NCBI GenBank assembly: GCA_028023455.1
Contig: JAQFVV010000064.1
Span: forward strand, 2,387,825 to 2,451,824
DNA from: Epiperipatus broadwayi
Lineage: Eukaryota > Onychophora > Udeonychophora > Euonychophora > Peripatidae
Direction of reading: 5' to 3'
Length of the DNA stretch: 64,000 nucleotides
The position numbers were made by a program, and so were the translations under genes. Of the stretch, positions 11,812 to 23,000 are shown one piece after another (positions within the stretch are counted from its first letter, which is position 1; the number at the start of each line of letters is the position of its first letter). Under the pieces are notes generated by a model. The model was given only the letters and a program-made list of their open reading frames with translations, was not told the origin of the DNA and searched no databases.

Positions 11812-11880
11812 ACAGAGGGATTTGAACTCATGATTTTTCAGTCTATTTATCTTCCACTATATCTGAAGCAACTGTTATTG
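11812..11880 (-). repeat. tRNA-derived SINE head (family 2, - copy)
   Basis: Reading the - strand, an A-box-like GATATAGTGGAAGATAAAT precedes GAGTTCAAATCCC, a near-perfect RNA polymerase III B box, at tRNA-like spacing. The same sequence occurs in the opposite direction at 12062-12125. Confidence 0.6.
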
Positions 11881-12061
11881 CCACACCCATGCAAATAAGA
11901 TACATAATCCCCAATAGGTGTATTTTGTGCCAAACCACCATTCATCAGTTGGGCCAGATCATAATCTCTCATACACACATACAATTGTATGTATGAATAC
12001 TGGTTGAGTATAAAATATGTATATTGGGGATCATATATCTTTTTCACATATGTGTGATCAT

Positions 12062-12125
12062 ATAGATCAGTTGCTTATGATAGAGTGGAGAATGAATACA
12101 CTGAAAAATTCCTAGTTCAAATTCT
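12062..12125 (+). repeat. tRNA-derived SINE head (family 2, + copy)
   Basis: TGATAGAGTGGAGAATGAAT (A-box region) is followed by CTAGTTCAAATTC (decayed B box). It is the inverted partner of 11812-11880, about 180 bp away. Both begin with CAGTTGCTT. Confidence 0.55.
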
Positions 12126-12189
12126 TCTATTTATATATATAGAAAACATTTAGTATAAGCAAATAAAATACTGTCTTAGAAACATATAT

Positions 12190-12480
12190 ATATTGTAACG
12201 GGCACGGGACGATCGAAAGCTCTAACTTCCCTTTCATTTAAAACATGTAATGGGGAATTCTTCTAATTCAAAAATCGTCCACTTTCCGCTACCTCAAGCA
12301 GAGAGAAATACGGAAATAAACGAATCGATTTCCGTACCTGACCGAATCTGTCAGCTATACGGATATAGCTTCCAGACTATTTTTCCCGATCAGCTTTCTC
12401 CCGACTGCTGTAAGATATTACTGTTACAGCGCTTAGCTAATTTATAAATTTTACGGGCTAAAACACTGCACCATCAACGT
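12190..12480. other. CpG-rich island, possible solo LTR
   Basis: The block starts TGTAACGGGCACGGGACG after a TA run and carries many CpG dinucleotides, unlike the CpG-poor surroundings. A 65-codon frame (12250-12447) matches no family I know. The TGTAACGG start resembles many LTR retrotransposon termini, but I could not find a matching CA end with a target-site duplication. Alternatives are a young repeat or an unmethylated regulatory region. Confidence 0.3.
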
Positions 12481-12484
12481 TTCA

Positions 12485-12880
12485 CGTGCTAATTTAATAA
12501 CTAAAAAAGAATATCAACATGAATAATAGTTTACCCCTCCCCTCTCTAATGTTAAACTATTTTTTGGAGTGGCGAAGAACGAGGCGAGACAGATTTAGAT
12601 AAATTAATGCATTTTAATAATAATAAAGTTTGATAAAAAAAAAACATAAGAAATATTAACATAAAATTAAACATATTATCTTTTGATAGTGCTATAAGGA
12701 AAAATATTTGAAATTCTAACAATAAATGAATACTTAAAATTACTAATTGAAATTCTTATAAATGCTTTCACATTTATAATCGTTAGACTCACTGTCTATC
12801 ATAAGAGAATGTCATTATCATTCAGGAAAGGCATTTGGCCATTGTCTATTGAATTTAAGTGCACTTATGATGATTTATAA
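12485..12880. other. No recognisable feature
   Basis: A GC-richer patch near 12570-12595 (gtggcgaagaacgaggcg) and otherwise AT-rich sequence. No coding or repeat assignment. Confidence 0.4.
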
Positions 12881-12884
12881 AACA

Positions 12885-13430
12885 ATATTCAAGTTACCTA
12901 GGGTTTAGTCTTTGAGTTCCTTCCGATGTGGTCGATTGTCACATGGATTTTCTCCACTTCTTTAGGAGGGACGGTCGCCTATCATATTTGGCGGTGTGTA
13001 GCTTCTTGGTTATTCAGGCACGGAGGATGAGGCATCACAAGCAGGGCAACTACAGGAATCTACAGGCAGGCGTTACTACAGCAGTTGTTACATTATTGCA
13101 GAACCATTGGTACAGATGGTCCAGATCGACCAGCGATCATGAAGGCCTTCGCCAGCCATAGTATGTGAGGCACCGATAGTAGATGTCATATTGGCTATTT
13201 ATATCGGTTGATTCTTGGAGCCGCAAAATTTCACCTTCTCGACTCGAAGTCTCAAGCTCTTATCTCACCTACAATCCCTCTAGCTTTCCACCTAACCTCC
13301 TTTTTAATTAAAACATTCCAATGGTCCTTTGTCCTTCGGATTCTTTGTTTCCACTTGTTGTTGACACCTTCCATGCTATGCCTTTGGCCATATTTAAACT
13401 TATTTTATATGATTTTATAGCACTATTTAC
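12885..13430 (+). other. GC-richer island with short unassigned frames
   Basis: Base composition is clearly less AT-skewed here and CpG occurs repeatedly. Two frames are open: 12928-13161 (77 codons, rich in R, H and Q) and 13208-13420 (70 codons, hydrophobic, from a pyrimidine-rich strand). Neither shows a motif I recognise. The second is probably an artefact of the pyrimidine-rich + strand. It could be a remnant of a retroelement 5' region or of a host exon. Confidence 0.25.
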
Positions 13431-14070
13431 ATTTTACTTATTTCTTTATTTTCTTTAATTAATTACACAAAATTTAGTATATGTTTTTTTTCTCATTTAA
13501 ATTTAAATCTCGACGATCATTTATTTTTATTTAAACTCATGCTTTAACTATACCCCATAAAACCCGCATTTCATTCATCGTCAAAGGTGTACTTTGAAAC
13601 ATAGATTCTTATCTTTTTGAACATATTAAATTCTAGGGTTTTTTTTCTTTCCACGCTACCGAAGTTTTCCCTTTAAACTTTATTTTCCCCACAATCATAT
13701 TTACTACATTTTTTCTTTAGGTTTCTTTTCTGCTTTAATTTTTCTAGCTTATGCTTTTAGTATTATAATTTAATATTTTACTTTTCTCGAAATTCAGACT
13801 TTGAATAGCAAAAGATAACGATCTTGGTAATTCTAGTTCCCTCTCTTTTCCTTTGTTTTATTCATTTTCAACATTTCTTGATTTTGTTAACTTTTAAGCT
13901 CGTTTTTCTTTCTTTATTTATTTATTTATTTCCAACCCGAACATTTCTAAGTTTTGTATGTTTTACATATACATGTGTGACCGCAGTATGTGTGATCATC
14001 ACAATATATATATATATATATATGATAATCAAAACAAGTTATAAATTTCATAACTTGCTTTAAGCTTGCA
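13430..14070. other. Pyrimidine-rich AT sequence without supported features
   Basis: Long T-rich stretches make the + strand look open (13824-14063), but the peptide is low-complexity F/L/I and not credible as a protein. Confidence 0.5.
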
Positions 14071-14074
14071 TTTT

Positions 14075-14252
14075 ATGATCACTAGATGAAGCTTTACTAA
14101 TAGCTCCTAACAAGCACTGACGTGAGCCAATAAGCTCGAAACCAGTTGGTCTGGAGGTGGGTGACAACGATAGAGATTTTGAATTTCTATCTCTCTCGGC
14201 ATTCATGTAAACAAAAGCTTGTTAGGAGCTATTAGTAAAGCTCCATCTAGTG

Positions 14253-14257
<5 letters not shown>
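14075..14257. mobile_element. Fold-back (MITE-like) element, 183 bp
   Basis: The terminal inverted repeats are about 41 bp: ATGATCACTAGATGAAGCTT at the left and its near-exact complement ending at 14257, with one or two mismatches. The interior holds a block (gaaaccagttggtctggagg) also found at 47640-47670 and, diverged, at 49690-49720. The element abuts a long (TA)n on the right. There is no coding capacity. Confidence 0.85.

Positions 14258-14306
<49 letters not shown>
14257..14306. repeat. (TA)n microsatellite
   Basis: About 25 perfect TA units next to the fold-back element. Confidence 0.95.
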
Positions 14307-14310
<4 letters not shown>

Positions 14311-15945
14311 CATAAAGTTTTAAATTAATGAAAAAGTTTCTAAATTATAGAAAATAGTTGTAAAAATTTAAAAAAAGACTTGCTAAGCATAATATCAATA
14401 ATGTCCAACAAAATGTTCAAGTTAATATCTGATGTTTACAACTTTTTTATTTCTTAATTCTTCCTAATAGATAGGAACAAAGAAAACAACTCCCATATTG
14501 TACCATAAATTTCAGTAATTACTTCTGCCTTAGTTTGTTCTAATATTGCAACAGGATATTATATGATGAATCTTATGGATATTGCAGTTTTACTAATCCA
14601 TTATTGTATTAATCTTTGAGAATAGGTTAATATTAAATTAGAATAACTGGACTTCTTTTTTTAAATAAAACAAAGCATTTCTTCTATTATAAAAAGATTC
14701 ATAATCTGCAGCTCATAGCATTATTAAATTATGCAACAAATTTGTGATTGAATGTTTATAAAAAGATTTTGCATGTCTCTTGGATAATGAATGGAAGCTT
14801 TAATAATAATGACTAAAAAATTGGCTAAAATTCCAGTATAAAGGAAATTATTAAATTTTTGGCTTTTGGTAAGTTTTTATGTTGGTTGATCATGTGACTG
14901 TGATTGTTCACTTTCAGTACATTTGATGAGAAAAGAGTTATCATTTGCCAAATAAAACTATATTCTGAAAACCTTAGCATTAGCTTTCTACTTTTATTAA
15001 CGGAATTAATTTTAAAGAGTTAAATACTGAATAATAGATTGTATTCCTCTCATTTTACATTGTATGCATGCACTAAATAGATACACTTAAGATATATATG
15101 AAAACAATATGGGAAGATTAAGCTCCAGCCACAGAGCTTGAAAAAATCATGATTTGCTTATTTTACCAGGTAAAAGAACTGACCAATCACTCTTCAGTAT
15201 GCCATATATTTTAGGATTATTTTTCATTTGCCATTTAGAGTGGCATGGATCTACAACACAGTTAAGCAATGAGTCATGTGATAATAATGTCCCATAGTGC
15301 ATTACACACTGTAAAATTTAATTGATAGTTTATATAATATATTCAAAGTACTGCATTTCACCATGTATCAGTTTAATCGTCACAGGATCAATGACCAAAT
15401 CACTAAACAAACAAATACGATACTGTTCTTACATGCAGCCTAAGTTATTATGTAAGAAATAAATGATAAAAATACTATTCCATTTAATGTAAATAAAGGA
15501 GGAATTGAATTGGTTAGATTTTACATAGTATAATGTTAAATAGTGAATACATTAAGTACTGTGACTTAGGTTGTATAGATATAAGCCTTAATAAAAAATA
15601 ATGCAGCACCTAGTGGCAACTATTAACATTAAATCTTGACAAATAAATAATCATGGCTAATTAAACAAAAATTCAATATTTTTTTACAATAGATATAGAT
15701 TTATACCAACCTGCCATTCACTGTCCAAAAATTATGTAAATTGTTTAATAATTATTTAATTCTTATATTCTTACTTGCGCTTAATGTACAAATATTTAAT
15801 TCATGGGAAATCTTCACTATTTATGTTTTTCATATATTACAAAAATATTGATATGAACTAATAAAACTTTAATGTCAGTTAACAATAATACGGATATTAT
15901 CAGCATATGCACTTCATTTAAAATGTACTTGATGTTTATTTATAG
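14307..15945. other. Intron-like AT-rich sequence
   Basis: No repeats or coding signals that I trust. A donor-like GGTAAGTTTT at 14868 follows a 32-nt open stretch, but its acceptor lacks a pyrimidine tract and the phase does not join the neighbouring candidate exons. Confidence 0.45.
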
Positions 15946-16008
15946 AGAGAAAGAAAGGATAGAAAATAAAGAAATTCCACAATTATCTAAAAAGGATTGT
16001 AATCCCAG
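15946..16008 (+). CDS. Candidate internal exon 2 of an unknown host gene
   Basis: TTTATTTATAG precedes 63 nt that are open in the frame set by the candidate exon at 11519-11599. The last two bases of that exon (AG) plus the first A here make an Arg codon, followed by EKERIENKEIPQLSKKDCNP and a final AG before GTATATTTTT. The length is a multiple of three. The peptide is charged and matches no domain known to me. The acceptor is weak (few pyrimidines), and two nearby AGs could serve instead. Support comes mainly from phase agreement and from being open where the surroundings are not. Confidence 0.35.
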
Positions 16009-16652
16009 GTATATTTTTTAAATTCTGTTTTATATTATTTTTGAATTAGCATTTTTGCTTTTATATTTAGATAATAATAGTGTAATAAATTAACATTTGA
16101 TCACTATTTACATATTTGTATCTATATTACTATATAAATGTAAAAATGTGTATAGTTGTCTCTTTGTTATTTTATAACTCCACAAATATTGCACCAATGG
16201 AAACCTTAATGATTTTCTTTCTTGTTTTTTGTGGAAAGTTCTCATAGACTATGAATTTTTGCCTTATGGTACTTGTTTTCAAAACTGATAAATTGCTAAT
16301 ATAAAACTGTCAAATAAGGAAACATTTCTAATAATGTCACAAAAGTGCAAAAAAAGGAGCAAACACTGATTAAAAGATTGCAGACATTGAAAAATAGTGT
16401 GGCCTATGTTTTGAAATCCATATTAGAGAAATTGAAGAGAATTATAGTTTTTAGTAATCTATAGTAAAATTTTATTGCATAAAGATATTTTAAATTAATT
16501 ACATTTCATTTGGATTGTGTATTTAATTTCTCACTAGTGTATATCACACTGTTATCTTTTATTGCATTTATTAAAGGTTATATTTTTTTGCAAAATTGCT
16601 GTTGACAGTTATTTCATGTAAATATTTACATAAATGTATTTAAATTGTTAAG

Positions 16653-16996
16653 CTTTCTAATAACATAAAGATACAGCTAGAAAAATGGAGAGAATTTACA
16701 AGGAAAAATTTTATTTGGTATTCAATACATCAAAAATGAAATTCATAAATATATTTTAAATATCAAACTTTCTACTAACATGATATAATATATCTAGAGA
16801 AATGGAGTCAATTAGTGATAGAATGTTTATTTGTTACATCATAAATTGAAATGGAGTATGTAAATATATTTTAATTATCAATTTTCTACTAATGAGAAGA
16901 GTCATCTAGAGAAGTAGAAAGAATTAGGAAGAGAAATTTTTGTTTGATATGCAACGTATCAAAAATCGAAAATGAGATTTAGATAATAAAATATTA
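16653..16996. repeat. Diverged tandem repeat, about 115-bp unit, three copies
   Basis: Units begin at about 16653, 16768 and 16882 with CTTTCTAATAAC, CTTTCTACTAAC and TTTTCTACTAAT. Each carries a 'TCTAGAGAAATGGAG'-like block followed by 'CATCAAAAATGAAA'-like sequence. They differ by many substitutions, so the array is old. Confidence 0.7.
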
Positions 16997-17036
16997 ATAA
17001 AAATTTACTGCTCAGAATATATCCTCCTTATATATA

Positions 17037-20000
17037 TTGTACCCTTACTTCTTGATATATAAAATAGTTTAAAATACAACTAGCTCAGTTACATTATTAT
17101 GCTTCATTAAAATTTGCATATCTATCTTTAATATACTTTTATATTATCGTATCTTAATTAAATTTATTATCAATCATCAAAATCAATATAATTCTAGATT
17201 ATACTACTTAAATAAGTATTTATAAAATTATGAGACTGTGAAGTAAAGTTACAAAGTAATAAGCAGATTTACACTGAGTCAATATCTCCCAAGATACTGT
17301 CTCAATGGCATAAGAATACTACCACTACCTTATCACCTTACCACTACATCTATAGCATTCTTATGACTTGTAAATGAAATAAATTATCTTCAATAATACT
17401 AAAATAATTCCTAACTTTTAACTTAAAATATAATTAAATAATCTCAGGTTCTTCTAAGTTGTTTTAAAATAATAATACCTCATGTAAATAAGTGTGATGT
17501 GGGATTTTATATCAAACTTAAATACACCTAACTTATTTTAATAATAATGAATAATAATACTAATCTTAAAGTGTAACTTAATCTTATATATTTCTATTAT
17601 ATAATCAATCATTAAACAAATAAACAATCATGTGTATATCTTTTATTTCATATGGTATCTTCATTTTAAAACAGATCAAAATCTTATACTTAATAATCTG
17701 TGGCAATAAACAATATTGTATTCTTATAATGTGCATTATAATCATCTTATGACCATTGCAATATTTTATGTTCATGTCAATCAATTTTTATAAAATAATG
17801 TTAAGCAAATATTGTATTCATTTCTAAATAATAATAACAAACTCAATTTTGTGCAAATATTATGTTTATTTCAAATCATCTGATGTCAAAATGCTGTGGT
17901 GAAAAATAATGAAACTCGACACACTTTTAAAACAAATTAACAAATTTATTTACAATAACTTCAAATAAAAATTTATTTACACTATTTACAGTTTTATAAT
18001 TTAAGAAAATAAATAAAAATAAATAAAAAATAGAAATACAAATATAAGAGGCTTATACTGTTATTAACTTATGTACTTAATAAGCAATTACACATTCCTT
18101 CAAATGCTATATTAATATTATTACAGTGTGTTTTTCTTAAAACTTAGATTTGAAAAATAAATAGTAGTAATCTTTAATTATTACAAATAATAATACATGT
18201 CAAGATTATCTATGTAGCATGTGTAAACAATGAAGCTTTACTAATTAAATAGCTACATTAATTAAGTATTACCATTTATAATATATTATCATGTATTCAC
18301 TTTGTTATTAGCTTGCCTAATAGCTTTATATAAAATTAATATGTCTTTGTAATGTAAAACAAATAATTGACTATAATTATATTTCACTTAATGTAATTCC
18401 TGTTATAGTTTTATCAAATATGCATTACATATCTTTATTGTTCAAATATTATTATTTAAACTATTTATCAATTCTAAATTCATAAAGCATTACCTTAGAT
18501 AAATTCTATGATTCTTTTTATGTAAAAATCACTACTTTACTTTATGTGTTATCTTAATCCTTTCTAATAATTTCTATCTATAAAATATATTCTAAACTTA
18601 TCTAAAATTTGGAAAAAAATCAACTTAAATAAAATATCATCATCCAAATTACCTATACTACATCGCTATACTTAATAAACTCAACAAAATATAGGCTTCT
18701 ACCCATAACGTAACAACTTATTCAATAAACAAAATACACAAAATATAGACTTTTAAAATCCTTTCTAAATTGCAAAATAAAATAATTACTTAGATAAATA
18801 ATAAACATCATTCTAATACTACACAAATAAAATATCAAAATTATTTATGAAAGAATATATAATTACTTCTAAGCTTCTACGTAATGTTGTATCATGTTTA
18901 TATTATAAATTAAAATTATGCTATTTTAATAAAGTTCTCCAATATAATTATGTGTTTTCATAAAAATCACACTCACCCACAAAAACATAATATTAGTTGA
19001 TCTAAAGAAAAATATTAAACACAAAACATTATACATTTTTACCCAATAATAATAATATCCGTTTCTATTCAGTATTCTTCGGATTTTCTTAAAAAAAAAA
19101 ATAAATATTCCAACTCACTAAAATATTCCGTGTTATATTAATTATAAAAATAAATTTATGTAATTAATTATTATATTATTTTAAAGTACTATTTAATAAA
19201 TTACCTAACCTACTTTTAATATTTAATAATATTTTAAATTTTATGTTAAATAAATAAAATAAAAAATTATATTACATATTCCATCGACGACTTTTGTTCT
19301 ACCATAAAAGTTCTAACAAACATCCTACGTATAAAGTCAATAAAACACTATTTCCTGTTCCGTTGTATCCTGTTTCTTGAAGTTTATAATAAAAATATAA
19401 CGTTTTTTTTAAAAATAAAAATAAGTTCCCCAAAAAAAAAAATAAAATTAAAAATAGTTTATAAGTTCTTTGGATCCAATCATCAATTATTATTTGAAAG
19501 TTATTATTTCAACTTAGTTTATAATTGATAAAATTGTCATTTAATTATTTTTCAATTAACTTGGTTTGGCTTGGACGTCCATGTATTATTTACGCATTTT
19601 TTCAAAACAATATATCTATGTAAGAATCTATTTTTCCATCTATAACCCAGGTTTAGATAACTTCAATAAAATAATTTTATTATATTACGATTTTTTAAAA
19701 TACTTATACTTATAATATATTTGCCTTTTCAAATTATCAATATCTAGTCTTTTAAGCATAAAGACTTAACAAGGCAAGTATTTATTTAAAATTATTACTG
19801 CTTCTTATATCTTTCCTTAAGATACATATTTTACTTTTATAATTTGTCAAAATACTTTCTTTTACAGAAATATTTATATTTTTTTAAACTATCTATTAAT
19901 AATAGACAATAGTAATTTAACTTTTGAAAACTATTTATAGTCCAAAATACTACTTTTCTCGATCTTATAGTTTTCTGTACTAATCCAGCGTCTGTTACTT

Positions 20001-21160
20001 TTCTAGCATAAAGTTTCTGATATATTTCTACGATACGTGATGTCTCCATGATCATTTGTACATAAATCAAGTTTCGATATTGAGAAGACTAATAGGGAAT
20101 ATTAAAATATCTACTGCATATTTATCATTTAAAAATTATAAAATTATATACAATAACACTCTTATGATTTTTAAAACTGATTTTAAGAGCGTTTATAAAT
20201 TTACTTGGCTATTTTCTCAATAGCACGTTTAACTAGAAATTTAATTACAAACCCTCTTCAACAATTGAACCAGCTTATATACTAAAACTCACATCTGATT
20301 GGTACGCTTTAAACAATCAAATTTTCTAGCTTATTTACATATTTATCAACTCACTATTAAAAATAAAATAATGACTTATTTAATATTTAATATTTTATCA
20401 AATTCTTTTAAAACAATATTTATCGTTTATTTAAATTTATTAAACACTTTTTAAAATATACTCTTACTGGATTTAAATCTTAACTTTTATAAGATCATTT
20501 AAAATAAATCAAGTCTTTTTATACGCATATTTCAAAAAACATTTAAAACCAGTTTTTATATTTTACTTGAATATCTTTATTTTTATCTCGTGATAACTCA
20601 GTATTATTTATAAATTTTATAAATGATTTTTTAAAATAATTACGCAACTTTATTAGACAACTTCCAGATGTGTATAACATCTGTTCTTTATAAAAGAAGC
20701 TTGCTGTGTCTAAAAATAAACTAAAATTGCATTTTTAAAATAAATATTTATTTTTAAAATAAATAAGATATTATAAAGATTTTAAAATAATTATTTGATA
20801 TGATTAAAATCAAATATTAATCTCAATTTAAATACTTATAATTTAAAATATTTTTATTCACTTTTAACATATATTTTTAAATTAAATAAATATCTTTGTC
20901 TAATTTTAACTTGTCTTTTAAATACTTTAGCTTTAAAATTTATTATTAAATTTATTAATGCAGTATTATAATATAATCATCATCATCTTAAATATCTTCT
21001 CAATAAACCAATTACACAAAATACTCATAGATTGCTTTAATTAAACTTATGGTAACATTACACAAGAAAGTTAAATAACATTTTAAAATACTTCTTAAAT
21101 TTAAAATTTTCTACTAAATTAGCATAAAACCAAAATGGTGACCCATACAAAAGGGCACAA
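17037..21160 (+). mobile_element. Large TIR element, copy 2
   Basis: This copy starts TTGTACCCTTACTTCTT after TATATA and ends AAAAGGGCACAA before TATATATA, so it is cleanly embedded in a TA repeat. The two ends are inverted repeats of about 10-12 bp. It matches copy 1 in order: the 'ggcataagaatactacc' block at 17309, the 'caaatattatgttt' block near 17853, and the promoter-like block near 20275. About 0.9 kb is missing relative to copy 1. The only ORF of note (19837-20070, - strand, 77 codons, YQKLYARKVTDAGLVQKTIR) has no recognisable domain and no clear counterpart in the other copies. Confidence 0.7.
20225..20310 (-). promoter_or_regulatory. Promoter-like block of the TIR element (copy 2)
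   Basis: On the - strand ACCAATCAGATGTGAG is followed by GTATATAAGCTGGTTCAATT. This is the same CCAAT, TATA, CAATT order as in copies 1 and 3, although the flanks have diverged greatly. Confidence 0.45.
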
Positions 21161-21170
21161 TATATATATA

Positions 21171-22990
21171 TATGAAAAACAAGTTATAATCATATTAACT
21201 TGCTGTCGCTTGTATTTATGATCAATAGATGGCGTTTTACCAAAAACACTGACCAAGCATATGTTTGTTTACATAAACGACAAAAGAGTCAGAATTCACT
21301 ATCTCTTTCATTTTTCCCACCCTCATATCAGCTGATTTCAAGCTAATTTGCTATCATCAGTGAAGGATAGAGTTAGAAACTAGATCTAAACACTGACTCC
21401 AAGTGTTTATGCAAAAAGTTTCTATCGGTTTGCAAGCATGAATTTTTCAGACTGGTAAAGTCTTCAAACTCAGCCTAACAAGACAGATAGCTATATGGGT
21501 CTGATCTCAGTTCAGTTTCACCACATAGTCAAAGCCTCTGCAATATATATCATTGCAAAAACCTTTAAAGGTACATTTATGAAAAACAAAAACAAATGAT
21601 AATCACGTTAACTTGCTGTCGCTTGTATTTATGATCAATAGATCTGAGGGTGGGCAAAATGAAAGAGATAGTGAATTCTGACTCTTTTGTTGTTTATGTA
21701 AACAAACATATACTTGATCAGTGTTTTTGGTAAAATACCATCTATTGATCATAAATACAAATGACAGCAAGTTGATGTGATTATAACTTGTTTTTGTTTT
21801 TCATAAGTGTACCTTTAAAGTTTTTGCAATGATATATATTGCAGAGGTTTTGACTATGTGGTGAAACTGAACTAAGATCAGACCCTTTATAACTATCTGG
21901 CTTGTTAGGCTGAGTTTGAAGACTTTATCAGTCTGAAAAATTCATGCTTGCAAACTGATAGAAACTTTTTGCATAAACACTTAAAGTCAGTGTTTAAATC
22001 TAGTTTCTAACTCTATCCTTCACTGATGATAGCAAATTAGCTTGAAATCAGCTGATCTGAGGGTGGGCAAAATGAAAGAGATAGTGAATTCTGACTCTTT
22101 TGTTGTTTATATAAACAAACATATGCTTGGTTGGTGTTTTTTGTAAAACACCATCTATTGATCATAAATACAAGCGACAGCAAGTTAACATGGTTATAAC
22201 TTGTTTTTGTTTTTCATAAATGTACCTTTAAAGGTTTTGCAATGATATATATTGCAGAGGTTTTGACTATGTGGTAAAACTGAACTGAGATCAGACCCAT
22301 ATAACTATCTGGCTTGTTAGGCTGAGTTTGAAGACTTTATCAGTCTGAAAAATTCATGCTTGCAAAATGATAGAATCTTTTTGCATAAACACTTGGAGTC
22401 AGTGTTTAGATCTAGTTTCTAACTCTATTCTTTACTGATGATAGCAAATTAGCTTGAAATCAGCTGATCTGAGGGTGGGAAAAATTAAAGAGATAGTGAA
22501 TTCTGACTCTTTTGTTGTTTATATAAACAAACATGTGCTTGGTTGGTGTTTTTGTAAAACACCATCTATTGATCATAAATACAAGCGACAGCAAGTTAAT
22601 GTGATTATAACTTGGTTTTGTTTTTCATAAATGTACCTTTAAAGGTTTTTGCAATGATATATATTGCAGAGGCTTTGACTATGTGGTGAAACTGAACTGA
22701 GATCAGACTCATATAGCTATCTGGCTTGTTAGGCTGAGTTTAAAGACTTTACCGGTCTGAAAAATTCATGCTTGCAAACTGATAGAAACTTTTTGCATAA
22801 ACCCTTGGAGTCAGTATTTAGATCTAGTTTCTAACTCTATCCTTCACTGATGATAGCAAATTAGCTTAAAATCAGCTGATCTGAGAGTGGGGAAAATGAA
22901 AGAGATAGTGAATTCTGACTCTTTTGTCATTTATGTAAACAAACATATGCTTGGTCGGTGTTTTTGGTAAAACGCCATCTATTGATCATA
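21171..22990. repeat. 412-bp satellite-like array with inverted first unit
   Basis: The landmark GATCTGAGGGTGGGCAAAATG starts at 21641, 22054, 22466 and (variant) 22878, giving periods of 413, 412 and 412. The first part (21171-21600) is the same unit in reverse orientation, so the whole ends in inverted termini: ATGATCAATAGATGGCGTTT near 21220 and its complement near 22970. These termini resemble those of the fold-back at 14075-14257 (ATGATCACTAGATGAAGCTT). Units are well conserved with few differences. No coding capacity is apparent. A diverged relative lies at 38150-38290. Confidence 0.9.
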
Positions 22991-23000
22991 TATATATATA

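Noticed and set aside
13824-14063. 79-codon hydrophobic + strand frame resembling a membrane protein
   Set aside because: F/L/I-rich translation of a pyrimidine-rich strand. No start context or homologous pattern.
14844-14868. Extra + strand exon between 11599 and 15946
   Set aside because: No pyrimidine tract before the AG, and including it would break the frame into the 15946 exon.
21340-21360. Second hammerhead core (CTGATGATAG in the satellite units)
   Set aside because: CTGATGA is present on one strand, but no stem II hairpin followed by GAAA comes after it.
21641-22990. CRISPR-like array
   Set aside because: Units are 412 bp and contiguous with no short repeat/spacer structure, and the context is eukaryotic.
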